The position numbers and the translations under genes were made by a program. DNA of 64,000 bases from positions 248,001-312,000 of the forward strand of contig NZ_OEPZ01000003.1 of assembly GCF_900240315.1 (NCBI RefSeq), read 5' to 3'. Under the pieces are notes generated by a model. The model saw nothing but the letters and a program-made list of their open reading frames with translations. It had not been told where the DNA came from and made no database searches. Of the stretch, positions 43,878 to 52,839 are shown piece by piece (position 1 is the stretch's first letter; every line of letters starts with the position of its first letter). The stretch is from Dorea phocaeensis. GTDB lineage: Bacteria; Bacillota; Clostridia; Lachnospirales; Lachnospiraceae.

Positions 43878-45872
43878 TTATCCCTTCTTTGATTTTTGAT
43901 TTCCGTGTTTTCGTTTTCTTCTTCTCATCACCAGGCGCACAATTCCCACAACCAGGAGAATCAGCGCCAGGATCACTCCATAAAGGATCCATGCAAATTT
44001 ATTTGGATGCTTCAAAAGATCTATAATATTGCGGCTGTCATCCATTTCTTTTCTTCCTTCTGCTTTCTCATAATAAGAAGGAACTTCTGAAATTCCTTCT
44101 TCATTTGGCTGGAAGGATTCCAGGTAAGACGCCAGTGCATACCATTCCTTGACTTCTGCCCCATTCTGATCATGGATAATGTGATCCTCAAAATCAGTAA
44201 TCACTTCTCCATTTTTATCCTTTGGCGTAATCTTAAGAAGTCCCATGGAACTATCCTCTACTGCCCCCAGCATCTGTGCAGAGTAAAGGCCTGCCACTAC
44301 ACGGTATAGCTGATCATCTTTGACCTCTTCCGTTTTCTTTTCTTCCGTATATGGTACATTCGTCACCAATTCTACATCCGTTACGCGGTTTAACAGCATC
44401 CGATTCGGATTATAAGTCCAGCGCAGTCCACTTGGATACAGCTGAGCCGTCGTCATAATCGGCGAGATGGACACGTCAATCTCAGCGGCCGTCTTCAGTT
44501 CTTCTCCTGTCAGATATACGCTTACCAGAGGATATCCTGGGATCCGGTCTGCTCCGATTCCCAGAGAACTGACGTTGAATGCATCTGCCACCGTCACCTC
44601 CCCTTTCTGGAAGGTATCTCTGATCACACCGGAAGGCGATACGGTAACATCCACCTTCTCGTAATCCTCTCCCTCTGCCTGCTGCACTGCATAAACATAC
44701 GAATCTGCAATCAGACTTCCCAGCGGATCTTCTTCATGTTCCAGTGCAAATTCATCCATCTGCGTAAAGGACACCGGATTTTCTGCCAGCACCTGATCAA
44801 AGGTATACCCAAACTGTTTCAGATACTCTTCATTCACCTCCTGCTTATACTTCTCAAGCTGAGCAGTTACTTCCGTATCTTCTTCCACTTTTTCATCTAA
44901 TGGATTCAAGTGGTACTTCTCAAGCTCCCATCTGCCATCTTCTTTCTGCGTCAGTTGAAGCTCTCCTAAGTTCTCGCAGTAAGACCCTGCTGATACAATA
45001 TAAGTATCTCCATGACGTATCACCTCATCAAGCTTTGTATGGGTATGTCCGCTGATAATCACGTCAATCTCAGGAACCTCTTTGGCAAGAATCTCATCTT
45101 CTGATTTTTCTTTCTTTTCACTGGTTCCACTGTGAGATAAACAAACGATCAGATCTGCCTTTTCTTTCCTTAGCTTCTCTGTCATCTCCTTTGATATCTC
45201 TACAATATCTTCAAATTCTAAACCGCTTTCCGGCGCACATTCTTCTGCATCCTGACCCAGAATTCCATAGACACCCACTCGAATTCCATCCCGCTCAATT
45301 ACAGTATAAGGTGTGCTTCCGTACTCATCCAATGCAGCTTTAACTTTCTTGTTATCTTCTGAATTGTTTTTTTCCCAATCAATATTTGCACTGACCAGCG
45401 CTGGAAGATGAAGCTTCTCATCTTCCGATGCATTTTCTACTGCTGAATGCAGCATATTTGCCACACCTTCACTGCGGTAATCAAATTCATGATTTCCCAA
45501 GGTTACGGCATCGTACCCCAGTCTCCCCATCATGGTTAATTCCGGGGCTTCCGTCTCATAGATGGTCTGGTAGAGTGTTCCCATAGCGAAATCCCCTCCA
45601 TCCACCAGAAAAGTAGCCGGATGCTCTGCACGCTTCTTATCAAGCATGGTTTTTAATTTTGCAAATCCACCGATTCGAACAGTCTGTTCCTCTTTTTTTG
45701 CCTTATATGCATCCAAATGGGAATGCATATCATGTGTAAACAGAATCTGCACTTCTTTTCCTTCTTCCTGTTTTCCCTTACTTCCTTCGTCCGCCACTGC
45801 AGATGCTACGCACAAGGAACACTGCATCATAACAACCAGCATGGCGGCCATCATTCTTTTTCTAAAATTCAT
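43878..45872 (-). CDS. Membrane-anchored 5'-nucleotidase / metallophosphatase (UshA-like)
   Basis: Extracellular phosphatase of 664 residues. The signal peptide covers residues 1-28 (CVASAVADE). The metallophosphatase domain has LFTHDMHSHLDAY (metal ligands), LVDGGDFAMG, LGNHEFDYRSEGVANM and VIISGHTHTKLD. The 5'-nucleotidase C-terminal domain follows (about 350-580, with TVSPSGVIRD and NVSSLGIGADRIPGYPL). The C-terminus has a membrane helix (AWILYGVILALILLVVGIV) and a basic tail. Such enzymes release phosphate and nucleosides from extracellular nucleotides. The longest frame starts at 45887; ATG 45872 with GGGGAG upstream is used. Its upstream region is made of the 38-bp repeats described separately. 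Confidence 0.92.
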   Translation of the reverse strand: MNFRKRMMAAMLVVMMQCSLCVASAVADEGSKGKQEEGKEVQILFTHDMHSHLDAYKAKKEEQTVRIGGFAKLKTMLDKKRAEHPATFLVDGGDFAMGTLYQTIYETEAPELTMMGRLGYDAVTLGNHEFDYRSEGVANMLHSAVENASEDEKLHLPALVSANIDWEKNNSEDNKKVKAALDEYGSTPYTVIERDGIRVGVYGILGQDAEECAPESGLEFEDIVEISKEMTEKLRKEKADLIVCLSHSGTSEKKEKSEDEILAKEVPEIDVIISGHTHTKLDEVIRHGDTYIVSAGSYCENLGELQLTQKEDGRWELEKYHLNPLDEKVEEDTEVTAQLEKYKQEVNEEYLKQFGYTFDQVLAENPVSFTQMDEFALEHEEDPLGSLIADSYVYAVQQAEGEDYEKVDVTVSPSGVIRDTFQKGEVTVADAFNVSSLGIGADRIPGYPLVSVYLTGEELKTAAEIDVSISPIMTTAQLYPSGLRWTYNPNRMLLNRVTDVELVTNVPYTEEKKTEEVKDDQLYRVVAGLYSAQMLGAVEDSSMGLLKITPKDKNGEVITDFEDHIIHDQNGAEVKEWYALASYLESFQPNEEGISEVPSYYEKAEGRKEMDDSRNIIDLLKHPNKFAWILYGVILALILLVVGIVRLVMRRRKRKHGNQKSKKG

Positions 45873-45891
45873 CGTTGTTCTCCCCATTTTT

Positions 45892-45990
45892 CACGAACGC
45901 CATCACATCAGATGACTCTGAAACTATAGCACGAACGCCATCACATCAGATGGCTCGAAAGCTATAGCACGAACGCCATCACATCAGATG
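45892..45990. repeat. 38-bp direct repeats, three copies
   Basis: The unit begins CACGAACGCCATCACATCAG at 45892, 45930 and 45968, a period of exactly 38. Copies 1 and 2 differ at three positions (45915, 45920 and 45924). Copy 3 is cut after the first 27 bases where the hairpin begins. The copies are adjacent, with no spacers. They lie immediately upstream of the nucleotidase gene and include its leader. Confidence 0.93.
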
Positions 45991-46019
45991 GCTCAAAAGA
46001 GCCATCTGATGTGATGTTC
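45971..46019. repeat. Hairpin 1 of the intergenic element
   Basis: ATCACATCAGATGGCTC (45978-45994) pairs perfectly with GAGCCATCTGATGTGAT (45999-46015) around an AAAA loop. GAAC/GTTC extends it after a three-base bulge. The left arm is the third copy of the 38-bp repeat. Confidence 0.9.
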
Positions 46020-46032
46020 GTTTGACTCACAT

Positions 46033-46099
46033 GCCAGTGTAAACAGTGTCAGGACGATTGCAAATGAATTTGCCTCGTCCTGACACTGTTTACACTGGC
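46033..46099. repeat. Hairpin 2: 25-bp perfect inverted repeat just after prfA
   Basis: Positions 46033-46057 and 46075-46099 are perfect complements over 25 bp (ends GCCAGTGTAAACAG / CTGTTTACACTGGC). The 17-base loop holds a further stem, GCAAAT/ATTTGC. It begins 9 bases after the prfA stop codon. It could stop transcription, stabilise the 3' end, or be part of a repeated element. There is no long T run. Confidence 0.92.
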
Positions 46100-46108
46100 G
46101 CGTTCGTG

Positions 46109-47179
46109 CTATTCGTTCATATTTGCCAGCTTGGCTGCCTGGTCGGCAGCGATACAAGCGTCAATGATCTCCTGAATATCGCCATTCATAATCTTATCTA
46201 ATTTGTATAAGGTCAGTCCAATCCGGTGATCCGTTACACGTCCCTGCGGGAAATTGTAGGTACGGATTTTTTCAGAACGGTCTCCTGTACCGATCTGACT
46301 CTTTCTGGCCTCTGCTTCTGCATCATGGCGCTTCTGACACTCTAGGTCATACAGTTTTGCCCGCAAAAGCGCAAATGCTTTTTCTTTATTCTGAAGCTGT
46401 GACTTCTCTGTCTGGCTGTAAATGACAATGCCCGTCGGATAGTGTGTCAGACGCACTGCAGAATCTGTTGTATTGACGCACTGTCCTCCGTTACCGGACG
46501 CACGCATGACATCGATACGAATGTCTTTTTCATCAATCTGAACATCCACATCCTCTGCTTCCGGCATTACTGCAACCGTAATCGTAGACGTATGAATTCG
46601 TCCTCCAGATTCTGTCTCAGGCACACGCTGCACACGATGAACACCAGACTCATATTTCATTACAGAGTATGCCCCCTGACCATTGATCATAAACGTCACG
46701 TTTTTCATTCCGCCGATTCCGATCTCTTCACACTCTACCAACTCTACCTTCCAGCGTCTGCTTTCTGCGTAGTGCAGATACATTCTGTATATTTCTGCTG
46801 CAAACAAAGCCGCCTCATCCCCGCCGGCTCCGGCACGGATCTCAACCACGACGTTCTTATCATCGTTCGGATCCTTTGGAAGAAGCAGAATCTTCAGTTC
46901 ATGTTCTAATTCTTCTACTCTTGCTTTGGATGTATTCAATTCTTCCTTTGCAAGCTCCCGCATCTCTTCATCTGACTCTTCGTCCAGCATCTGAAGGCTG
47001 TCCTCGATTGCCTGCTTACATTCTTTGTATTCTTTATATGCTTCTACAATAGGGGTCAGTTCATTCTGCTCTTTCATCAGTTTGCGAAACCGGTTCTGGT
47101 CATTTGCAACGTCCGGTTCCTGCAGCTCACTTAAGATTTCTTCCAGTCGAACGAGCAGATCCTCTAATTTGTCAAACAT
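46109..47179 (-). CDS. prfA: Peptide chain release factor 1
   Basis: Ends translation at UAA and UAG. The 356 residues are the usual length. The peptidyl-hydrolysis motif GGQ is at 231-233 (SGNGGQCVN) and the stop-codon-reading PxT motif is PET at 187-189, which marks RF1 rather than RF2. The start at 47179 follows GAGGAGG. The gene is 35 bp after prmC, whose product methylates this same GGQ glutamine. Its own stop codon, TAG, lies in the outer arm of the intergenic repeat element, so the gene end may have been formed by that insertion; the last residues ANMNE should be checked against relatives. Confidence 0.98.
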   Translation of the reverse strand: MFDKLEDLLVRLEEILSELQEPDVANDQNRFRKLMKEQNELTPIVEAYKEYKECKQAIEDSLQMLDEESDEEMRELAKEELNTSKARVEELEHELKILLLPKDPNDDKNVVVEIRAGAGGDEAALFAAEIYRMYLHYAESRRWKVELVECEEIGIGGMKNVTFMINGQGAYSVMKYESGVHRVQRVPETESGGRIHTSTITVAVMPEAEDVDVQIDEKDIRIDVMRASGNGGQCVNTTDSAVRLTHYPTGIVIYSQTEKSQLQNKEKAFALLRAKLYDLECQKRHDAEAEARKSQIGTGDRSEKIRTYNFPQGRVTDHRIGLTLYKLDKIMNGDIQEIIDACIAADQAAKLANMNE

Positions 47180-47214
47180 CTTATTTCCTCCTCAATCATA
47201 TACTCTTTCAAGCA

Positions 47215-48069
47215 CTATTCTTTATTGTACATGCCCATGACCACTCGGTCAAGTCCTGCCAGATCCTTTTTTACCATTATCTGGCTATATCCGGCCTCTT
47301 CCATAAGTCCTGCCACTGCTTTGCCCTGATCATGTCCGATCTCGAACAGCAGTCTTCCTCCCAGCCTTAAATATCTGGTACTTTCCTTGATTATTTTTCG
47401 ATAAAAGTAAAGACCGTCCGCCTTTCCATCCAGCGCAATCATAGGATCGAAAAGACGCACTTCCGCCTGCAGCTTCTCAATTTCCTCCGTTGGAATATAC
47501 GGGGGATTGGAAACAATCATATCATAATTCCCCGTAATCTCGGAAAACAAATCACTGTGTACAAGGCATACCCCCGGTACATCCAAGCGCTTTGCATTCT
47601 CCTTTGCCACTTTTAACGCCTGATCCGAAATATCACACCCTGTCCCCGCCACTTCCGGGAACAACTTTAGAAGGCTTAAAAGGATGCAGCCAGATCCGGT
47701 ACATACATCGAGAAGTCTCATCCCCGGCTTCAGATATTTGGATGCTTCTTCTACTAGAATTTCCGTATCCTGCCTTGGGATCAGCACATGCTCGTTGACG
47801 AAAAAGGGATATCCCATAAAGTACTGTTCCCCAGTCAAATGTTGAAGCGGAATTCTCTGCTGCCTGCGGGCAATCAACTCCTGATACTTTTCTTCCTGAT
47901 CTTCATCCATTTCCTGATCCGGATGTCCCAGATAATAAGCTCTGCTTACACCAGTCACATGTTCCAACAGGTACCATGCATCCAGCTTCGCGTCTGGAAC
48001 TCCTGCTTCCTGAAGCTTCCTGGTACCTTCTCTATAGCTCTTCTCCAACGTGAAAATTTTCTGCCTCAT
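47215..48069 (-). CDS. prmC: Release-factor glutamine methyltransferase PrmC (HemK)
   Basis: SAM-dependent enzyme that N5-methylates the glutamine of the GGQ motif in release factors. The 284 residues have an N-terminal helical domain and a Rossmann domain with LLDVCTGSGCILLSLL (SAM loop) and the catalytic IVSNPPYIP. The longest frame begins with TTG at 48084; the ATG at 48069 with GGAGA upstream is preferred. It overlaps DUF1385 by 38 bp and precedes its substrate gene prfA, the standard arrangement. Confidence 0.96.
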   Translation of the reverse strand: MRQKIFTLEKSYREGTRKLQEAGVPDAKLDAWYLLEHVTGVSRAYYLGHPDQEMDEDQEEKYQELIARRQQRIPLQHLTGEQYFMGYPFFVNEHVLIPRQDTEILVEEASKYLKPGMRLLDVCTGSGCILLSLLKLFPEVAGTGCDISDQALKVAKENAKRLDVPGVCLVHSDLFSEITGNYDMIVSNPPYIPTEEIEKLQAEVRLFDPMIALDGKADGLYFYRKIIKESTRYLRLGGRLLFEIGHDQGKAVAGLMEEAGYSQIMVKKDLAGLDRVVMGMYNKE

Positions 48070-48970
48070 AAGTTCTCCAATCAAATACTGCTTCTACTGC
48101 CTGAATCGCAACCTCAATCATACTATCATCCGGTTCTTTGGTCGTTATCTTCTGGATCGCAAGACCTGGTTTGCTAAAAAAATTAATCACTGCATTATCA
48201 CTTCTGCCTGCCAGCTTCAGAACTTCATAAGAAATTCCCGCAATCACCGGGAGAAGCGCAATCCTTACAACAACCCTCATAAGAGGGGATTCCACCTGAA
48301 CGATCATCAACAAAAGGATACTGATCGCCAATACGAAAAACAGGAAGCTCGTTCCGCAGCGCTTGTGCTGTCTGGAACTGATCCGGACATTTTCTACCGT
48401 AAGCGGGAGGCCATGCTCAATACAATTGATACATTTATGCTCGGCTCCGTGATACATAAATGTCCGCTGAATATCTTCCATTCTGGAAATCAACAATACA
48501 TACAAAATAAAAATTGTAATCCGAACAAACCCTTCTATCACTGTTCTTGTCTGATAAGATGGGATCAGTGGCTTCAGCAGGGATGACAAAATGTAAGGCA
48601 AAACCATAAAAATCGCCACAGCAGCCACAATGGAAAATGCCACAGCACCTCCCATCATCCATTTTTCCTTCTTTTCCTTTTTTGCCGTCTCTTCTTCTGT
48701 CAGTTCCTTTTCCTCTTCTTCCTCATCATAGAAACTGGCAGAGTACGTCAGCGTCTTAATTCCGAGCACCATCGAATCCACAAAATTAAACATTCCCCGG
48801 ACAAAAGGAATTTTGGTAAGCCCCTCCAGTTTCCCGGTAATACTTCGATAAGTATTCTTCGTTACACAGATCTCTCCGTCCGGTTTTCTGACTGCCACGG
48901 AATATTCATTTCCATGCTTCATCATAATTCCTTCCAGTACCGCCTGACCGCCTATATTTGATGATTTCAT
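48032..48970 (-). CDS. DUF1385 membrane protein
   Basis: A 312-residue protein opening IGGQAVLEGIMMKHGN, the DUF1385 hallmark, with four or five hydrophobic segments (GGAVAFSIVAAVAIFMVLPY and later ones) and MYHGAEHKCINCIEHGLPLT in the middle. That HGAEH/CxxC-like part could bind a metal. The function is unknown. It is regularly found between rpmE and prmC in Firmicutes, as here. It overlaps prmC by 38 bp. AAGGAG lies before the start. Confidence 0.92.
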   Translation of the reverse strand: MKSSNIGGQAVLEGIMMKHGNEYSVAVRKPDGEICVTKNTYRSITGKLEGLTKIPFVRGMFNFVDSMVLGIKTLTYSASFYDEEEEEKELTEEETAKKEKKEKWMMGGAVAFSIVAAVAIFMVLPYILSSLLKPLIPSYQTRTVIEGFVRITIFILYVLLISRMEDIQRTFMYHGAEHKCINCIEHGLPLTVENVRISSRQHKRCGTSFLFFVLAISILLLMIVQVESPLMRVVVRIALLPVIAGISYEVLKLAGRSDNAVINFFSKPGLAIQKITTKEPDDSMIEVAIQAVEAVFDWRTYEAENFHVGEEL

Positions 48971-48995
48971 ATCCTACTCCTTGTGAATACAAAGA

Positions 48996-49021
48996 GGGTT
49001 GAGATTATACAACCTCAACCC
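48996..49021 (-). terminator. Hairpin between rpmE and DUF1385, possible terminator
   Basis: GGGTTGAG (48996-49003) pairs with CTCAACCC (49014-49021). On the minus strand it begins 17 bases after rpmE and is followed by only a short TCTTTGT run, so termination would be partial at best. Confidence 0.5.
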
Positions 49022-49037
49022 CCGGTACTTGCAAAAC

Positions 49038-49241
49038 TTATTTACCCATTCCGTATTTCTTATTGAACTTATCAACACGACCACGAGCCTGAGCTGCTTT
49101 CTGCTGTCCTGTGTAGAATGGATGACACTTAGAACAGATTTCCACGTGGATATCCTCGTTTGTAGAACCTGTTACGAATGTGTTCCCACAGTTGCATGTT
49201 ACAGTTGCCTGATAGTAATTTGGATGTATTCCTTCTTTCAT
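49038..49241 (-). CDS. rpmE: 50S ribosomal protein L31 (zinc-binding form)
   Basis: A 67-residue ribosomal protein starting [19 protein letters not shown]. The four cysteines of the zinc form are present: CNC near residue 16 and CSKC near residue 37. The longest frame starts at 49271; ATG 49241 with GAGGTG upstream is the normal L31 start. It has its own promoter (49315-49343) whose -35 overlaps the end of rho. A zinc-free paralogue, if present elsewhere, would replace it in zinc shortage. Confidence 0.97.
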   Translation of the reverse strand: MKEGIHPNYYQATVTCNCGNTFVTGSTNEDIHVEICSKCHPFYTGQQKAAQARGRVDKFNKKYGMGK

Positions 49242-49314
49242 GATTTTCACCTCTTCTTTATTTAGTCGCACGCATGGAGCGCAATAAATTTTTCGTTTTC
49301 TAAACAGCTTTGTT

Positions 49315-49343
49315 ATTGTAACACAAAAAACGTACCTTGTCTA
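49315..49343 (-). promoter_or_regulatory. rpmE promoter overlapping the rho stop codon
   Basis: Minus strand: TAGACA (49343-49338), 17 bp, TACAAT (49320-49315). The first three bases of the -35 are the TAG stop codon of rho. The consensus fit is good and spacing ideal. Confidence 0.65.
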
Positions 49344-50681
49344 GATGCATTTTGTCTTTTTTACTAACTGAATCAGTTCTGTATTGTTCTTGGTTCTGCT
49401 GAACATATTCAGAATGTTGTCCACCGCTTCTTCCGAACGCATTCCATTGAGTGCACGCCGCATATGATCCACGGCCTCCTGCTCATCTTTTGTAAGCAGA
49501 AGATCTTCTCTTCTTGTTCCTGACTTCGGAATATCAATAGCCGGAAATACCCGTTTCTCTGACAGCTTCCGATCCAGTACAAGCTCCATATTACCGGTTC
49601 CCTTAAACTCCTCATAAATCACATCATCCATCTTGCTTCCGGTATCTACCAACGCAGATGCAAGGATGGTCAGGCTTCCGCCTCCGCGCATATTTCTCGC
49701 TGCACCAAAGAATCGCTTCGGCATATGAAGCGCTGCCGGATCAAGACCACCGGAGAGCGTTCTTCCTGACGGCGGAACGGTCAGGTTATAAGCTCTTGCC
49801 AGTCTGGTAATGCTATCGAGCAGAATCATTACATCTTTCTTATGTTCCACTAGGCGTTTTGCACGCTCAATCACCATCTCCGATACTCTTTTATGATGTT
49901 CCGGCAATTCATCAAAGGTAGAATAGATTACTTCTACATTCTCTCCTTCAATGGTCTCTTTTATATCTGTCACCTCTTCCGGTCGCTCATCAATCAGCAG
50001 AATCAACAGGTGAATCTCCGGATTGTTCTTTCTTACCGACAGTGCAATCTGTTTTAACAGCGTCGTCTTACCTGCCTTCGGCGGAGATACGATCATACCT
50101 CTCTGTCCCTTTCCTATCGGAGACAGCAGATCTACAATCCGCATAGCGGTACTTGTCCTGCCGCATTCCATCCGAAGTCTCTCATCCGGGAAAATTGGTG
50201 TCATATCTTCAAAGTTCTTCCGATGCATCACTTTCATCGGATCTTCATCGTTGATCTTTGTCAGGTATAACAATGCGCTGAACTTCTCCTGCTGTGTCTT
50301 GATTCTGGTATTTCCTTTCAGAATATCTCCAGTCTTCAGATTGAATTTGCGAATCTGCGACGGTGATACATAGACATCATTATCTCCCGGAAGATAGTTC
50401 GCGCTTCGGATAAATCCATATCCATCCGGCAGAACCTCCAGAATTCCTTCTACTACAATTCCGCTGTCCAATTTATCAATATCGTGAAGTTCTTTGTCAC
50501 CGGTATTGGCCGATAATTCTTTTACCTTGTCCCTTGCCGACTGCTTTTCCTTCTCGTCTTCTGCAAGCATAAGTTCAACCAACTCCGCCTTTTTCATGGT
50601 GGATATTCCTTTCAAACCTCTTGCCTTCCCCAACTCTTTTAAGGTTGCCAAAGGAAGGGATTCATACTTTTCTCTCATCAT
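49341..50681 (-). CDS. rho: Transcription termination factor Rho
   Basis: Hexameric RNA helicase that ends transcription. The 446 residues have an N-terminal helical part ([13 protein letters not shown], Rho-N), the RNA-binding cold-shock-like domain ([15 protein letters not shown]), Walker [14 protein letters not shown], Walker [15 protein letters not shown] and the Q-loop area of the usual motor. The longest frame starts at 50699; AAAGG lies inside it, so ATG 50681 is more likely (50678 is equally possible). It follows glk by 144 bp, a gap with its own promoter and a tandem repeat. Confidence 0.97.
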   Translation of the reverse strand: MMREKYESLPLATLKELGKARGLKGISTMKKAELVELMLAEDEKEKQSARDKVKELSANTGDKELHDIDKLDSGIVVEGILEVLPDGYGFIRSANYLPGDNDVYVSPSQIRKFNLKTGDILKGNTRIKTQQEKFSALLYLTKINDEDPMKVMHRKNFEDMTPIFPDERLRMECGRTSTAMRIVDLLSPIGKGQRGMIVSPPKAGKTTLLKQIALSVRKNNPEIHLLILLIDERPEEVTDIKETIEGENVEVIYSTFDELPEHHKRVSEMVIERAKRLVEHKKDVMILLDSITRLARAYNLTVPPSGRTLSGGLDPAALHMPKRFFGAARNMRGGGSLTILASALVDTGSKMDDVIYEEFKGTGNMELVLDRKLSEKRVFPAIDIPKSGTRREDLLLTKDEQEAVDHMRRALNGMRSEEAVDNILNMFSRTKNNTELIQLVKKTKCI

Positions 50682-50725
50682 ATTTTTGTGACCTTTCATA
50701 TTATATTATCATCATTAACGGGAAT

Positions 50726-50745
50726 TTCAGCCTGATTCAGCCTGA
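50726..50745. repeat. Two tandem 10-bp palindromic repeats in the rho leader
   Basis: TTCAGCCTGA occurs twice in direct succession (50726-50735, 50736-50745). Each with its next base is nearly palindromic (TTCAG-C-CTGAA). It lies between the promoter and rho start, so it is in the 5' leader. Confidence 0.7.
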
Positions 50746-50765
50746 ATTGAACTATATTATTCTAT

Positions 50766-50794
50766 ATTATACTATAGTCCTTCCAATTTTGAAA
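50766..50794 (-). promoter_or_regulatory. Candidate rho promoter
   Basis: Minus strand: TTTCAA (50794-50789), 17 bp, TATAAT (50771-50766). It stands 85 bp before the rho start, upstream of the tandem 10-bp repeats. Confidence 0.5.
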
Positions 50795-50825
50795 GTATTT
50801 TTTATGATGAGAACCTTTCTGCTTT

Positions 50826-51755
50826 TTATAAAATCAGCTTTGCAGCCCCACAGATTCCCGCATCATTTCCCAGCGTAGCTAATACGAATTTCGTTCCTTC
50901 ATTGGCGAAAAATTCTCTTTCTTTAAAAGCTTTTTCTACATATTTCAGAAGAATCTCTCCCGCTTTTGATACGCCGCCGCCAATTACAATCACAGACGGA
51001 TCTACAATCACGGCCACATTAGCCATCGCGTGACCTAAGTACTGTCCGAATTCTTTCACGATCTCTTCTGCAACAACGTCTCCTTCTTTCAACGCATCAA
51101 AAACCGCTTTGGCGCTTACTTCACCTTCTCTTAAAAAAGACGGCGATTCATCTTTTGCAAGACGTTCCTTGGCAAATCTTACGATACCCGTAGCTGATGC
51201 ATACTGCTCCAGACAGCCCTTTTTCCCACAGCCGCAGGAAATCGTCTCCTTCTCATTTACACAGATATGACCGATCTCGCCTCCTGCACCATGTGCTCCT
51301 ACGACTGGTTTGCCATTAATGATAACACCGCCGCCAACACCGGTTCCCAGCGTTACCATCACCATATTCTTCTGACCCTTTCCAGCTCCCAGCCACATCT
51401 CACCAAGCGCAGCTACATTGGCATCATTGCCAACCTTCACCCTTTGGCCGGTCAGTTCTTCCAGTTCTTTTTTCACTTCTTTATATCCCCAGCCAAGATT
51501 TGCTGTGTTTTTTACAATTCCGTCACTTCCTACCGGTGCCGGCACCCCCACTCCGATTCCGGACATCTGCAGCTCCTTGATCTTCTTTTCTTCCATCTTC
51601 TCCTGCAAAGATCTGGCAATGTCAGGCAGAATTGCCTCGCCGCCATTTTCGGTACGGGTTTTTATTTCCCATTTATCCAACAGATCCCCTTCTGTTGTAA
51701 ACAGCCCCATCTTTACCGTTGTTCCTCCAATATCAACACCAAAACAATATTTCAT
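50826..51755 (-). CDS. glk: ROK-family glucokinase
   Basis: Cytoplasmic sugar kinase of 309 residues. The ATP-binding GVDIGGTTVKMGLF is at the start, the sugar/metal segment GAGGEIGHICVNE is in the middle, and the ROK zinc motif is CGCGKKGCLEQYAS. Most likely it phosphorylates glucose. There is no DNA-binding domain, so it is not a ROK repressor. AAAAGGAG lies before the start. It is 15 bp downstream of hprK, so a kinase and the regulator of carbon use are made together. Confidence 0.93.
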   Translation of the reverse strand: MKYCFGVDIGGTTVKMGLFTTEGDLLDKWEIKTRTENGGEAILPDIARSLQEKMEEKKIKELQMSGIGVGVPAPVGSDGIVKNTANLGWGYKEVKKELEELTGQRVKVGNDANVAALGEMWLGAGKGQKNMVMVTLGTGVGGGVIINGKPVVGAHGAGGEIGHICVNEKETISCGCGKKGCLEQYASATGIVRFAKERLAKDESPSFLREGEVSAKAVFDALKEGDVVAEEIVKEFGQYLGHAMANVAVIVDPSVIVIGGGVSKAGEILLKYVEKAFKEREFFANEGTKFVLATLGNDAGICGAAKLIL

Positions 51756-51770
51756 CTTTTTCTTCTCCTT

Positions 51771-52697
51771 TTATTTTCTTGCCAGATTCTGCTGTACACG
51801 TTTGTATAATTCCTGTGCCGCATTATATCCCATCTTCTTCTGTCTGTGATTGATCGCAGCCGTCTCTACAATAATTGCAAGATTTCGTCCCGGACGAATC
51901 GGGAGCTGATGGCATACCACCTTATTTCCCAAAAATTCCGTATACTCTTCTTCCAGTCCCAACCGGTCATATTCTTTCTCTTTGTTCCAGTCTTCCAGTG
52001 TGATTACCAGATCAATATTCTGCGTTTCCCGCACACTCTGCACACCGAACAGAGTCTTTACATCCACAATTCCAATGCCTCGAAGTTCAATGAAGTGACG
52101 AGTAATATCCGGCGCTGTTCCCACCAGTGTCTCATCGCTGACTTTGCGGATTTCCACCACATCGTCGCTGACAAGACGGTGACCTCTTTTGATCAGCTCC
52201 AACGCAGCCTCGCTCTTTCCGATGCCACTCTCTCCCATGATCAGCACGCCGACACCATATACATCTACCAACACACCGTGAATGGAAATGCACGGTGCAA
52301 GCTGGACATTCAACCAGCGGATTAATTCAGATGTAAATTCTGACGTCTTTTTCTCTGTAATAAACACCGGAACTCCTGCTTTTTCCGCCATCTTTAAGAA
52401 CAACTCCTCCGGCGGAAGATTCCGGCAGAAAATAATACATGGGATCTGATAAGACAAAAGCGTACTGTAAATCTCCTCTTTCTTATCGTCTGCCATCTTC
52501 TCTAAAAAGGTATACTCTACATATCCAATAATCTGAACCCGTTCGCAGTCAAAATGCTCAAAATAACCCGACAGCTGCAAAGCCGGACGATTGACATCCG
52601 GTACCTCAATTCGTTTCTTTGCCATATCCACGTCCGGCGTAAGGTTCTTCAAGTTCATTCTCTCTACCATTTCTTTTAATTTTACATCATTTGCCAT
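51771..52697 (-). CDS. hprK: HPr kinase/phosphorylase
   Basis: Phosphorylates and dephosphorylates Ser46 of HPr and so controls carbon catabolite repression. The 308 residues have an N-terminal regulatory half and a C-terminal kinase half with His140, the P-loop GESGIGKS (155-162), and the family signature LRGIGIVDVKTLFG. The substrate HPr is encoded at 20349-20612, with Ser46 intact. The upstream gap carries a perfect palindrome at the predicted transcription start (52811-52827). Confidence 0.97.
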   Translation of the reverse strand: MANDVKLKEMVERMNLKNLTPDVDMAKKRIEVPDVNRPALQLSGYFEHFDCERVQIIGYVEYTFLEKMADDKKEEIYSTLLSYQIPCIIFCRNLPPEELFLKMAEKAGVPVFITEKKTSEFTSELIRWLNVQLAPCISIHGVLVDVYGVGVLIMGESGIGKSEAALELIKRGHRLVSDDVVEIRKVSDETLVGTAPDITRHFIELRGIGIVDVKTLFGVQSVRETQNIDLVITLEDWNKEKEYDRLGLEEEYTEFLGNKVVCHQLPIRPGRNLAIIVETAAINHRQKKMGYNAAQELYKRVQQNLARK

Positions 52698-52810
52698 ATC
52701 ATGTCCTCTCCTCTAAGCCGCTTTTTCCCTGTTTCTGATCACTGTTTTTCATTATACCACGAGCGCAGAAAAGGAAGCACCCGCAAAGGTATTTACTTTT
52801 CAAGCCGTGG

Positions 52811-52834
52811 ATTGCATATAATGCAATTATTATA
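52811..52834 (-). promoter_or_regulatory. hprK -10 and palindromic operator candidate
   Basis: TATAAT on the minus strand (52834-52829) is followed at the expected start point by the perfect palindrome ATTGCAT-ATA-ATGCAAT (52811-52827). The -35 is weak. The palindrome could bind a dimeric regulator. Confidence 0.45.
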
Positions 52835-52839
52835 CCACA

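Larger units (their letters stand above)
45965..46111. mobile_element. Possible small inverted-repeat (MITE-like) element abutting prfA
   Basis: Two 12-bp inverted ends, TAGCACGAACGC (45965-45976) and GCGTTCGTGCTA (46100-46111), enclose two hairpins. The right end supplies the TAG stop codon of prfA (46109-46111). No coding content and no clear target duplication were found, so a mobile origin is only a suggestion. Confidence 0.4.

Noticed and set aside
45892-45990. CRISPR array
   Set aside because: The 38-bp copies are directly adjacent without spacers and there are no cas genes.
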